Source: Collinsella aerofaciens (GTDB lineage: Bacteria; Actinomycetota; Coriobacteriia; Coriobacteriales; Coriobacteriaceae). From it: a DNA stretch of 33,353 nucleotides. The notes beneath the pieces were generated by a model, which was given only the letters and a program-made list of their open reading frames with translations, did not search any database and had not been told where the DNA came from. The stretch is from assembly GCF_015552075.1 (NCBI RefSeq), contig NZ_JADNDZ010000016.1, forward strand, positions 1 to 33,353. The letters are read 5' to 3'. The position numbers were made by a program, and so were the translations under genes. The number at the start of each line of letters is the position of its first letter. The first letter of the stretch is position 1. This document shows positions 1 through 8,393 of this stretch, piece by piece.

Positions 1-71
1 CCGTACATGTACGGATGAATGTGGGAGGTGTTCGGATGAAGTCGATAATCAAGGAAATAATCATCGGTCCT

Positions 72-106
72 CGTCCCAGGTGGCTAATTTGGGACGGAGC
101 TTTTTT
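72..106 (+). terminator. Rho-independent terminator upstream of luxS
   Basis: A perfect 7-bp stem, CGTCCCA (72-78) with TGGGACG (90-96), is followed after GAGC by six T (101-106). It would end a transcript coming from the left. Its right arm is also the left arm of a longer competing hairpin (86-162). Confidence 0.6.
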
Positions 107-162
107 GACTGGTATGATTGGTGTGACCATTCGAACCAGCTAAAAGAGCCCCGTCCCAAATT
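86..162 (+). promoter_or_regulatory. Long imperfect hairpin in the luxS leader region
   Basis: AATTTGGGACGG (86-97) and CCGTCCCAAATT (151-162) form a perfect 12-bp inverted repeat. After one mismatch the pairing continues between 99-106 and 142-149, including one G-U pair, and again between CTGGT (109-113) and ACCAG (135-139). The structure ends about 20 bases before the luxS start codon. It cannot form together with the 72-96 terminator stem because both use bases 90-96. It may be an attenuator-like switch or simply a dispersed palindromic repeat; the sequence alone does not decide. Confidence 0.5.
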
Positions 163-182
163 GACTATCGAGAGGATCTGCC

Positions 183-671
183 ATGGAGCGCATTGCGAGC
201 TTTTCTGTCGATCATCTGCTGCTTGAGCCCGGCGTATACGTGAGTCGCATCGACCGCGATCCGGCGACCGGCGCTGCCGTCACCACCTTTGACCTGCGTC
301 TGACCACGCCCAATAAAGAGCCGGTCATGAACACGGCTGAGTGCCACACCATCGAGCACCTGGGTGCGACCTTCCTTCGCAATCATGCCGAGTGGTCGAG
401 CCGTATCGTTTACTTTGGCCCCATGGGCTGCCGCACGGGCTTTTACCTGGTCGTGTTTGGCGAGGTGACGAGCGAGGAGATCCTGCCGCTCGTGCGCGAG
501 CTCTTTGAGTTCGTCGCCGACTTTGAGGGCGATGTCCCCGGTGCCGCTCCCGAGGAGTGCGGCAACTACCTGGACCAGAACCTTCCCATGGCAAACTGGC
601 TCGCGCGCCGCTACCTCGACCGCGACCTGGCCGATATCGACGAGAAGCACCTGCACTACCAGCAGGCGTAA
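183..671 (+). CDS. luxS: S-ribosylhomocysteine lyase LuxS
   Basis: LuxS cleaves S-ribosylhomocysteine to homocysteine and DPD, the precursor of autoinducer 2, in the cytoplasmic activated methyl cycle. The 162-residue length is typical. The metal-binding HTIEH motif is present (His55, Glu58, His59), as are the third ligand Cys126 in EECGN and the catalytic Cys83 in MGCRTGFYL. The start at 183 is preceded by AGAGGAT (171-177), a weak but usable ribosome site. The gene stands alone between a terminator/hairpin region and the BglG leader. No pfs/mtnN gene lies beside it in the window. The family assignment is secure. Confidence 0.97.
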   Translation: MERIASFSVDHLLLEPGVYVSRIDRDPATGAAVTTFDLRLTTPNKEPVMNTAECHTIEHLGATFLRNHAEWSSRIVYFGPMGCRTGFYLVVFGEVTSEEILPLVRELFEFVADFEGDVPGAAPEECGNYLDQNLPMANWLARRYLDRDLADIDEKHLHYQQA

Positions 672-694
672 GGATTGCCTTCTGCTTCTAAACC

Positions 695-740
695 GTTCAC
701 ATGGAGATATCGACCGTTTAACTGTTTAGTAATGTTTACA
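695..740. promoter_or_regulatory. GTTTAC/GTTCAC-like boxes upstream of the BglG leader
   Basis: GTTCAC (695-700), GTTTAA (716-721), GTTTAG (724-729) and GTTTAC (734-739) lie in one row before the antitermination leader. The same hexamers are much denser in front of the second PTS operon (20187-20544). This suggests that one DNA-binding regulator may control both loci. No clear -35/-10 pair was identified here; TTTACA at 735-740 could serve as a -35. Confidence 0.35.
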
Positions 741-769
741 CGAGGTCATTTACGGTGTTTCGCTTAAAC

Positions 770-800
770 TGGCAACCAGAGTGATATTCAGGCAAGGCTC
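770..800 (+). promoter_or_regulatory. Putative ribonucleic antiterminator (RAT) site
   Basis: The segment from about 770 to 800 contains CAGGCAAGGCT, close to the 3' part of LicT/SacY-type RAT sites, preceded by GGCAACCAGAGTGATAT. It overlaps the left arm of the terminator at 794, which is how RAT elements work: bound antiterminator protein keeps the terminator from folding. The next gene encodes a LicT-like protein, so the leader is probably autoregulatory. The match to the RAT consensus is partial. Confidence 0.5.
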
Positions 801-860
801 CTGAAGCAGCATCTGTCGACATTGATTGTCGGATTCTGCTTCGGGAGCCTTGTTTTGTTT
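794..860 (+). terminator. Leader terminator ahead of the BglG-type gene
   Basis: AAGGCTCCTGAAGCAG (794-809) pairs with CTGCTTCGGGAGCCTT (836-851) over 16 bp with one U-G pair, followed by a T-rich run (851-860). It ends about 12 bases before the ATG at 872. The length of the stem and its overlap with the RAT-like site mark it as a conditional terminator. Confidence 0.8.
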
Positions 861-871
861 AAGGGGGACAC

Positions 872-1711
872 ATGGAAATCGTTAAACGAATTAACACCAG
901 CGCTGTCCTCTGCATCGACGGAAATGGCAGGCAGCTGGTGGCATTCGGGCGTGGCCTGGGGTTTAAGGACGTTGGCGATGAATTACCGCTCTCGGAGATT
1001 CAACGAACGTTCTATAACGTTAGTTCCCGCTACATCGCTCTCATTGATGAAGTCTCGGATGAACTTCTCGAGCTGACCTCGGATGTTATTGATATGTCGA
1101 CAGGACTGCTTCCCTATGAAGTAAGCCCTAATTTGCCGTTTATTCTTGCGGACCATATCGCGTATGCAATTAAGCGCAAGGAGCAAAACATTGTTGTCCA
1201 TATGCCCTTGTCTTTTGATGTTCGCCAACAATATCCCGTCGAATTCAAAATCGGCGAGTACGCGCTTCGAATAATCAGGAAACGTCTCAATGTTAGGCTT
1301 CCCGCTCATGAGACAGTTGGAATTGCCATGGCGTTTATCAATAACATGGCCGATTCGGATTCATGTGAGCTGGCTGAAGAGTTTGGCACGGACGTTTACG
1401 ATCGCGTTCTCGAAGAATCAACTATTGCTGTTGAAAGATGGCTTGGTATTCAAGTTGATCGGGAGGGCTTCGATTATGCAAGGTTCGCAACCCACCTTCA
1501 GTACCTATTCAATAGGTTGAACTCTGGCGAAAGTATCGTAAGCGACAACCGCAAGATGTATCTCTCGCTCAAAGATGAATATCCGGTGGCATCGGCGTGC
1601 GCCGATGACATCGCTTCTGTTCTCAGCCGGCTGACGGGCCAAGAACTTATAGACGAAGAAAGACTCTATCTGATGATGCATATCAATCGAATCGCATCGA
1701 AAGCTAGGTAA
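872..1711 (+). CDS. BglG/LicT-family transcriptional antiterminator
   Basis: An RNA-binding antiterminator controlled by PTS phosphorylation. Residues 1-55 form the CAT RNA-binding domain (QLVAFGRGLGF is the signature stretch), followed by two PRD domains (about 65-170 and 172-279). Phosphorylatable histidines seen are His95 (LADHI) in PRD1, and His208 (FATHL) and His270 (LMMHI) in PRD2. The second PRD1 histidine, usually in an IALH-type motif, is replaced: the sequence reads IAMAF with Ala154. The ribosome site is AAGGGGG just before ATG 872. It sits behind a RAT/terminator leader and 68 bp before a PTS EIIBC gene, the usual partner. Base composition is lower in GC than that of most neighbours. 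LicT- versus BglG-like sugar specificity cannot be told. Confidence 0.93.
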   Translation: MEIVKRINTSAVLCIDGNGRQLVAFGRGLGFKDVGDELPLSEIQRTFYNVSSRYIALIDEVSDELLELTSDVIDMSTGLLPYEVSPNLPFILADHIAYAIKRKEQNIVVHMPLSFDVRQQYPVEFKIGEYALRIIRKRLNVRLPAHETVGIAMAFINNMADSDSCELAEEFGTDVYDRVLEESTIAVERWLGIQVDREGFDYARFATHLQYLFNRLNSGESIVSDNRKMYLSLKDEYPVASACADDIASVLSRLTGQELIDEERLYLMMHINRIASKAR

Positions 1712-1779
1712 TTGGTCGGCGAAGGCGCGCGCTTTGCCGATGGTTACATATAAAACACAACATGGGAGAAATGGTATTT

Positions 1780-3150
1780 ATGGCAGATACAACCAAGCTC
1801 GCTGCCGAGATTCTCGAGATGGTGGGCGGTACAGAAAACGTTACATTTGTAGCCCACTGCATGACTCGTTTAAGGTTCAATCTTAAGGACGAAAGCATCG
1901 TAGATGATGCAAAAGTCAAGGCAATCGATGGTGTGATCGATATTCGCCATTCAGCAGGGCAATACCAAGTGATTGTGGGGCCCAAGGTCGATAAGGTCTA
2001 CGAAATCGTTGCAAAGGAAACCGGGGTTGACACCGGGAAGTCCGCGGCAGATGAAGGCGAGACCAAAGGTTTTCTGGGAAAGCTGATGAAGCTGATCAGC
2101 GGCATCATGATGCCCGTTCTTCCCGCCTTGATTGCATGCGGAATGATAAACGCCGTCCTTAGTATCCTGACGACGGCAGGTGTCGTTTCCGCTGAGAGCG
2201 GAATTTATACCCTGCTGTACGGCATGGGAAACGCCAGCATGTATTTCTTGCCCGTTCTCGTCGGATCGTCTGCGGCCAAATTCTTTGGAATCGATCAATA
2301 TATCGGTGCGGTGCTCGGTGCAATCCTGCTTTACCCGACTTTTGTTGCCGCAGCTGGAGCTGGTGATGCGCTGGATTTGTTCGGCATGAAGTTCACGATG
2401 GTGAGCTATGCCTCGACGGTGTTTCCCGCTATCGTGGCGGCTTGGTTCGCATCCGTTCTTTATAAGTGGCTGCGTGCGGTTCTTCCCGATGCTTTGGCAT
2501 TTGCACTCGTTCCGTTCCTGACAGTTGCTATTGCTGCCCCCATCTCGCTTCTTGTGGTTGGCCCGGTTATCCAACAGGCGAGCTCCTTGCTTGCGACTGC
2601 CGTACTGGCGGTCTATCAGTTCAGCCCCATTCTTTGCGGCGTTATTCTTGGACCGATATTTGGCCTCGTCATGATTCCTCTTGGACTCCATTGGGCCCTC
2701 ATTGTGATCTCCATCAACAATATTATGACCGTCGGTTCCGACCCTATCCTTGGACTTCTTTGCGGTAGCATGGGTGTCGTCGGCGCTTGCTTGGCGTTTG
2801 CTTTCCGCTCGAAGGATCCGAGCGAAAAGAGCCTTGGATTCAGCTGTGCCATTACGAGCCTGTGCGGAATTACAGAACCTGCCCTGTACGGCATAGTTTT
2901 GGAGCACAAGAAGATCATCGTCGCTTCCATGATTTCTGGTGCAATTAGCGCTGTTATCCCGGCTATCTTCAATACCCGCACGTTTGTTATGACGTCGAGT
3001 GGTATTTTCAGCTTCCCCGGCTACATGAATCCTTCCGGTGATATGAGCAGCCTTATTGGTGCGATCCTTTGCAATGTCGTTGGTTTTATTCTTACCTTCG
3101 TCCTCGTCTACATCATGTATCGCCCTGATGCAGACACGTCGGCGGAATAG
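1780..3150 (+). CDS. PTS beta-glucoside-type transporter, EIIBC subunit
   Basis: A membrane permease that imports a sugar while phosphorylating it. Residues 1-90 are an EIIB domain of the glucose/beta-glucoside superfamily with phospho-cysteine Cys27 in HCMTRLRF. The rest is the polytopic EIIC domain with the conserved GITEP motif. At about 456 residues it has no C-terminal EIIA domain, so phosphate must come from a separate EIIA. In-frame ATGs occur at 1762, 1771 and 1780. GGGAGAA at 1764-1770 is well placed only for 1780, so that start is chosen. It lies between the antiterminator and an esterase on one strand and is probably cotranscribed with the antiterminator. The substrate is unknown; a beta-glucoside is inferred from the BglG partner and the GH1 gene downstream. 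Confidence 0.92.
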   Translation: MADTTKLAAEILEMVGGTENVTFVAHCMTRLRFNLKDESIVDDAKVKAIDGVIDIRHSAGQYQVIVGPKVDKVYEIVAKETGVDTGKSAADEGETKGFLGKLMKLISGIMMPVLPALIACGMINAVLSILTTAGVVSAESGIYTLLYGMGNASMYFLPVLVGSSAAKFFGIDQYIGAVLGAILLYPTFVAAAGAGDALDLFGMKFTMVSYASTVFPAIVAAWFASVLYKWLRAVLPDALAFALVPFLTVAIAAPISLLVVGPVIQQASSLLATAVLAVYQFSPILCGVILGPIFGLVMIPLGLHWALIVISINNIMTVGSDPILGLLCGSMGVVGACLAFAFRSKDPSEKSLGFSCAITSLCGITEPALYGIVLEHKKIIVASMISGAISAVIPAIFNTRTFVMTSSGIFSFPGYMNPSGDMSSLIGAILCNVVGFILTFVLVYIMYRPDADTSAE

Positions 3151-3200
3151 ACAATTATTCGGAATGTAAGCTGCTGAAAACCCCGCGGCAGATTGCATAT

Positions 3201-3242
3201 GGTGGGCTTGCGATTGATCTGCGCGAGCCCACCTCGTTTTTG
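3201..3242 (+). terminator. Terminator between EIIBC and the esterase
   Basis: GGTGGGCTTGCG (3201-3212) pairs with CGCGAGCCCACC (3222-3233) over 12 bp with one wobble, followed by TCGTTTTT. It ends directly before the ribosome site of the esterase gene, so it would lower expression of the esterase relative to the transporter or act as a second attenuation point. Confidence 0.65.
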
Positions 3243-3254
3243 GAGTGACTGGTT

Positions 3255-4235
3255 ATGACAATTACTGCCGATATGACATTTGGAGAAATCGCACTTCTTC
3301 CTGAGTTCGCTGGGTTCGGTGAGCATCTCATGCTTTGCCGACCTTCAACTTGGGAGCGCATGTGGAATAAGCCCATCGCGGCCCATTTGAATTCCGACAC
3401 TAATCCGTATGAAGTTACTCGTGTTCTGCGCGGGTTGAATCGGATTGTTGAGCTTGCGGATGACGGGAGGCAGGTTGCATACGATATTTGGGATGAAGCC
3501 GATTGTATTCGCGATCCGACCCGGCGCAACGCAAAGCTGTTTTTCTTTCCGGGGCGACCGGGGGCGCCATTCGTTATCGCGATTTCGGGTGGGGGCTATC
3601 AGAGCGTTTGTCACCAAATGGAAGGTTTTCCCGTTGCTCCCGAGCTCAACGATGCGGGCTATAACGTGTTTGTGTTGTCATACAGGGTGAGGGTCGAGCC
3701 GCTGATGCCGCGTCCGATCGATGACCTTAATCGCGCAGTCCGTTTTGTCCTCGAGAATTCAACGCGATTTAATGTGGACAAAAAATATGCGGTTATCGGT
3801 TTTTCCGCTGGCGCGCATTTGACCGCCGAGTGGGGGACGGATAACAAGGGGTTTGCATCTTACGGATGCGAGCCGCCAAAAGCTTTGGTTCTGTGTTACG
3901 CCCCGATTGACCTTCATGAGTCCGAATGTGCGTCAGACCATAGATTTCTTGATTCGGTGTGCGGTGGAGCTGGGCACGATGCGATTGATGATTTCTGCAT
4001 TGATCAACATGTGTGGGAACGGTATCCGCCGACATATCTTTGGCAATGCGCCGACGATGATGTCGTATCGCCCGGCAATCTCGGAAAGATGGTTGACGCA
4101 CTGGATGCGGCTGGGGTGCACCACGAGGAGATTGTGTATCCAGAAGGAGGACATGCGTTAATGAAACCTCATGCGCCGGAAACTGATCACTGGTGCTCGG
4201 GTGTCATTGAGTTCCTTAAGGGCTATCTCGGCTAA
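3255..4235 (+). CDS. Alpha/beta-hydrolase, acetyl-esterase-like
   Basis: A 326-residue cytoplasmic hydrolase of the alpha/beta fold (esterase/BD-FAE type); no signal peptide is seen. The oxyanion-hole stretch SGGGY is at 111-115. The nucleophile is Ser184 in GFSAGA. The likely acid is one of Asp267-269 (CADDDVV), and His300 lies in PEGGHAL. An N-terminal extension of about 95 residues precedes the hydrolase core. The family commonly removes acetyl or feruloyl groups from sugars. Placement after a PTS EIIBC suggests deacylation of an imported, phosphorylated glycoside; this is inferred. GGAGTG (3242-3247) is the ribosome site for ATG 3255. Downstream, ACACGC (4243-4248) and GCGTGT (4275-4280) could form a weak terminator. 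Base composition is lower in GC than in the genes from 4361 on. Confidence 0.85.
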   Translation: MTITADMTFGEIALLPEFAGFGEHLMLCRPSTWERMWNKPIAAHLNSDTNPYEVTRVLRGLNRIVELADDGRQVAYDIWDEADCIRDPTRRNAKLFFFPGRPGAPFVIAISGGGYQSVCHQMEGFPVAPELNDAGYNVFVLSYRVRVEPLMPRPIDDLNRAVRFVLENSTRFNVDKKYAVIGFSAGAHLTAEWGTDNKGFASYGCEPPKALVLCYAPIDLHESECASDHRFLDSVCGGAGHDAIDDFCIDQHVWERYPPTYLWQCADDDVVSPGNLGKMVDALDAAGVHHEEIVYPEGGHALMKPHAPETDHWCSGVIEFLKGYLG

Positions 4236-4360
4236 GTAAAATACACGCCGCCCTTTTGCCCATGTGACTCTGGTGCGTGTTGTTTGCGGTATTGACTCCA
4301 TCAAAAGACGGCTAATGTTCTAGAATGTTTATATAGTCACATTTACGAACAGGAGCGAAC

Positions 4361-5005
4361 ATGCATATCTACTCTGTTACCGATCCCGAGTTCAAGTCCT
4401 ACGGCCGCGTGTGGGACGACGTACCCTCGAGCCTGGCCGCCCCGCTCGTCGAGGCGCTTTCCGCCACGCCCATCCCCGAGGGTAGCAAGTATGTGGCCTC
4501 CGCGCCCGAGCTGGAGCAGGTCGAAGGCGCCGATACGCTCGGTCTGCTCATGTACGGCGGCCGCCCCTTCCAGCTGGGCTGGTGCAACGGCCACAACACG
4601 AAGCTCAACTGCCTGGAGTATCACCGCGCCAGCGAGTTCAACCTGGGTGCCCGCGACTTTATCCTGCTGCTGGCCAAGCGCGAGCAGATCGTCGACGGCA
4701 AGCTCGACACCGCGCGGGTCAAGGCCTTCCGCGCGCCGGCCGGCACGCTCGTCGAGGTCTACGCCACGACGCTCCACTACACGCCGTGTATGGTCGACGA
4801 CGGCGGCTTCCAAGTGATGGTCGCGCTGCCCGCCGGCACCAACGGCCCGCGCCCCGAGGCCGCAGCCGATATGCCCGCCGCCGGTGATAGCTACTGCTAC
4901 TGGAAGGCCGACAAGTGGGTCCTCTGCCACGCCGATAGCCCCAAAGCAGCCGAAGGCGGCTACGTAGGCCTCATCGGCAAGAACCTCGACATCACCTGCG
5001 ACTAG
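4361..5005 (+). CDS. DUF4867 family protein
   Basis: A 214-residue soluble protein that I recognise as the DUF4867 family, from the overall layout and the region around GRPFQLGWCNGHN and LEYHRASEFN. Members often lie in carbohydrate loci and look cupin-like, but their reaction is not established. Histidines and glutamates in NCLEYHRASE and LHYTPC could bind a metal; this is inferred. ATG 4361 is preceded by AGGAGCG (4351-4357). The gene follows the PTS/esterase module on the same strand but returns to high GC, and a palindromic repeat pair follows it. A copy of its last codons reappears at 6299, beyond the ATPase gene. Confidence 0.8.
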   Translation: MHIYSVTDPEFKSYGRVWDDVPSSLAAPLVEALSATPIPEGSKYVASAPELEQVEGADTLGLLMYGGRPFQLGWCNGHNTKLNCLEYHRASEFNLGARDFILLLAKREQIVDGKLDTARVKAFRAPAGTLVEVYATTLHYTPCMVDDGGFQVMVALPAGTNGPRPEAAADMPAAGDSYCYWKADKWVLCHADSPKAAEGGYVGLIGKNLDITCD

Positions 5006-5009
5006 GGTA

Positions 5010-5070
5010 TTGTCTCAATCTGTAACATCTAGCAGGCAAAATCGTCTCTTCCTGTTACAGATCAAGACAA
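5010..5070. repeat. Palindromic repeat family C, copy 1
   Basis: TTGTCTCAATCTGTAACA (5010-5027) pairs with TGTTACAGATCAAGACAA (5053-5070), 16 of 18 pairs matching. The loop (AGCAGGC..AATCGTCT) is nearly the same as that of copy 2 at 6364. It follows the DUF4867 stop codon by four bases and may work as a 3' hairpin. Confidence 0.8.
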
Positions 5071-5079
5071 ACCGGCCCG

Positions 5080-5116
5080 AACCACCACAAAGGTGCCTGC
5101 CCCCTTTGTGGTGGTT
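5080..5116. repeat. Palindromic repeat family A, copy 1
   Basis: An imperfect palindrome starting AACCACCACAAAGG and ending CTTTGTGGTGGTT, with a TGCCTGCCC centre. It sits between two convergent genes (DUF4867 and the ATPase). Its stem and T-rich flanks are compatible with a bidirectional terminator. Other copies: 6535, 25492, 29217, 32231. Confidence 0.8.
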
Positions 5117-5125
5117 TGTCTGCGG

Positions 5126-6232
5126 CTACAGCTGACTTCGCAGGTAGTCAGCCATATAGGGAACGGCGAAGCGCACGTACCCGCGGCGGGCCTGTTCGAT
5201 TACGCCGGCGTCGATAAGGCGCCGGCGATACTTTTGTGCGTAGTCGGGTGTGACCGACATGCGCTCGGCTACATCAGAAATGCGCGACACGGTGTCTTCG
5301 TCATCCGCCATTGCGGCAAGAAACGCAACGTCTTGGTCCGAGAGCGCGGCGAGCGTCGTCTCGCACACATCGTTTTCGAAATCGACCTTTGACGCCTCGA
5401 TGGCTCCGTCGACTAGCTCTCGTGTTGCGCGTTCTCCTGCCTGGCAACGATTGGCGATGTTGTAACCGATGAGCTGCAACATGTAGGGCGAGCCCTGGGT
5501 TGCGCGAGCGGCATCTAGTCGAAGATCGCTTGGGATATCAAGGTCGAGTTCTTCGAAAGCCCGCTGGTAATAGGTGTCGACGTCTCCGACTGAAAGCGGT
5601 TCGAGTGTGACTTTGCGAGCGCGGTTGAGAAACGTCAGCACGCGGTCATTGAGCGTCGCCGAGACCGCTCCCGGAAGGCCCGCCATAACGAGTGCGACGT
5701 TGAGTCTCTCGCCGACGAGTTCTTGATAAGCGGTGACGAGTTGTCTGATCTCGGGCGAATTAGCCTGAAGCTCATCGATGAGGATGAGGATGCCATGTCC
5801 TTGCTCGGTTAGTTTGCGCGCCAGTTGCGTGAGCTTGAACTGGAAACTCTTGGTTTCCTGCACATCGTGCGTGAACTCAAGGCCGCCTGAGAAACCGAAG
5901 ACGCTCAGGCTGCCGCCCGTGAGTTTAGGGAGATGGCGTTTGTTGGCATAGGGCTCGCCCGCCTCTTGGATTTTTTCAACAATGCGCTCGAGCATGTCCT
6001 CGGAGGCAACGGTGGGCGTGGCGACGACGAAGCCAAGCTTGCGAGCGCGATCGGCGAGCTCCCACAGGAGAACCGTCTTGCCGCTTCCTCGCTGGCCGAG
6101 CATGAGCATGGCGCGGTCTCGATTGCCCGGCTCCTGTTCAAGGCCGGAGATGAATGTTGAAATTACATTTCCTCGCCCAACGAGATAGGATGGGCGATTT
6201 CCAAATGAAGGGGAGAAGATGGTTTCAGTCAT
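5126..6232 (-). CDS. AAA+ ATPase with C-terminal winged helix
   Basis: A 368-residue ATP-binding protein of the AAA_16/Orc1-Cdc6-like or STAND-type group. Walker A is GQRGSGKT (46-53) and Walker B is ILILIDELQ (148-156, Asp153-Glu154). A sensor-1-like strand is seen around LVMAGLPG (181-188), an alpha-helical lid follows, and a winged-helix-like region ends the protein (about 285-365, DISRISDVAERMSV-type helices). No signal peptide or membrane span is seen. The start is set by GGAGACTT just before the ATG. Partners and role are unknown; relatives often act as lone regulators or in defence or mobile gene contexts. It is convergent with the DUF4867 gene and divergent from the GH1 gene. On both sides lie copies of the DUF4867 tail plus repeats C and A, so it looks like an inserted or duplicated cassette. 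Confidence 0.85.
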   Translation of the reverse strand: MTETIFSPSFGNRPSYLVGRGNVISTFISGLEQEPGNRDRAMLMLGQRGSGKTVLLWELADRARKLGFVVATPTVASEDMLERIVEKIQEAGEPYANKRHLPKLTGGSLSVFGFSGGLEFTHDVQETKSFQFKLTQLARKLTEQGHGILILIDELQANSPEIRQLVTAYQELVGERLNVALVMAGLPGAVSATLNDRVLTFLNRARKVTLEPLSVGDVDTYYQRAFEELDLDIPSDLRLDAARATQGSPYMLQLIGYNIANRCQAGERATRELVDGAIEASKVDFENDVCETTLAALSDQDVAFLAAMADDEDTVSRISDVAERMSVTPDYAQKYRRRLIDAGVIEQARRGYVRFAVPYMADYLRSQL

Positions 6233-6240
6233 AAGTCTCC

Positions 6241-6277
6241 TTTCCTTTTTTTCCTATTTTTTCCTTTTTTTCCTATT
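6241..6277. repeat. Two-copy 19-bp tandem repeat upstream of the ATPase
   Basis: TTTCCTTTTTTTCCTATT occurs at 6241-6258 and again at 6260-6277, giving a purine-only tract on the coding strand directly before the ATPase ribosome site. Slippage in such a tract could change spacing or promoter strength. Confidence 0.7.
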
Positions 6278-6298
6278 CAGTCAAATTGACTACTGGTC

Positions 6299-6354
6299 GA
6301 GGGCGGCTTCAGGGGGGGGGCTCATCGAAAAGAACCTCGACATCAACGAAGACC
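6299..6354 (+). pseudogene. Remnant of the 3' end of a DUF4867 gene
   Basis: This stretch copies the end of the DUF4867 gene at 4951-5005. The intact gene ends GLIGKNLDITCD, and the remnant reads LIEKNLDINED in the matching frame. The match begins at CGAGGGCGGC and is interrupted by a run of nine G (6312-6320) that shifts the frame; the stop codon is lost. It is followed, as in the intact copy, by a family C palindrome. It marks the right edge of a duplicated segment around the ATPase gene. Confidence 0.7.
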
Positions 6355-6363
6355 GGGACCTTC

Positions 6364-6422
6364 TGTCTCGTTCTGTAACATCTAGCAGGCTAAATCGTCT
6401 TTTCCTGTTACAGAACGAGACA
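6364..6422. repeat. Palindromic repeat family C, copy 2
   Basis: TGTCTCGTTCTGTAACA (6364-6380) and TGTTACAGAACGAGACA (6406-6422) form a perfect 17-bp inverted repeat. The loop AGCAGGCTAAATCGTCT matches copy 1 almost base for base, while the stem differs from it by paired changes. Confidence 0.85.
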
Positions 6423-6445
6423 AACTGCAGGGGGCTGCCCGTAAA

Positions 6446-6500
6446 TCTCGATCTGTAACACCAGGCTCGGTTTTAACGGTCTATCTGTTACAGATCGAGA
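6446..6500. repeat. Palindromic repeat family C, copy 3
   Basis: TCTCGATCTGTAACA (6446-6460) and TGTTACAGATCGAGA (6486-6500) form a perfect 15-bp inverted repeat. The loop differs from copies 1 and 2. It stands in tandem with copy 2, 23 bp apart. Confidence 0.8.
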
Positions 6501-6534
6501 CAAACCGGCGGAGCGGACTATCTCTCGGGTCCAG

Positions 6535-6570
6535 ACCACCACAAAGGTGCCTGTCCTCTTTTTGGTGGTT
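6535..6570. repeat. Palindromic repeat family A, copy 2
   Basis: ACCACCACAAAGGTGCCTG is followed by TCCTCTTTTTGGTGGTT. It is slightly degenerate compared with copy 1 and in the same orientation. It closes the series of repeats between the ATPase and the GH1 gene. Confidence 0.75.
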
Positions 6571-6648
6571 GGGTATCAGAAAGTGTCAGACGTGGGCGGC
6601 TGCTGGGCGCCTGCGTGCGAAAAGAAGTGTCGACCTGCGCCGTTGTCG

Positions 6649-6678
6649 TTGAGCGGCGCGCTGTTTGTGGGGGATACT
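6649..6678 (+). promoter_or_regulatory. Possible sigma-70-type promoter of the GH1 gene
   Basis: TTGAGC (6649-6654) and GATACT (6673-6678) are 18 bp apart, about 36 bp before the GH1 start codon. The rest of 6233-6714 holds the tandem repeat, the DUF4867 remnant and repeats C2, C3 and A2; no further gene is seen there. Confidence 0.35.
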
Positions 6679-6702
6679 GAAACCACGACAAGCAGCGTAT
6701 GA

Positions 6703-8281
<1,579 letters not shown>

Positions 8282-8302
8282 GGCAATCGTAGTCTCCTAA
8301 CC

Positions 8303-8341
8303 AAAGCGCCCGGCGAGTAGTTTGTGCTTGCCGGGCGCTTT
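8303..8341. terminator. Strong hairpin after the GH1 gene
   Basis: AAAGCGCCCGGC (8303-8314) and GCCGGGCGCTTT (8330-8341) form a perfect 12-bp stem with A and T ends, usable from either side. It overlaps the earliest possible start of the next reading frame (8322), which argues against that start. Confidence 0.7.
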
Positions 8342-8393
8342 GCCGTCCGCGGATTTTGGGACATGCGGCCCGTTTTTTGAGCCCGCCTGTCGG

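Noticed and set aside
1-14. 14-bp perfect palindrome CCGTACATGTACGG
   Set aside because: It is at the window edge with no context; a binding site cannot be supported.
1-185. Open frames through the left edge, including a 35-residue frame from ATG 36 and a longer frame with several Cys codons
   Set aside because: They run across the terminator and hairpin arms, lack ribosome sites and resemble no family.
6312-6320. Run of nine G as a phase-variable tract of a gene
   Set aside because: It lies in a decayed gene tail with no promoter or intact frame to switch.
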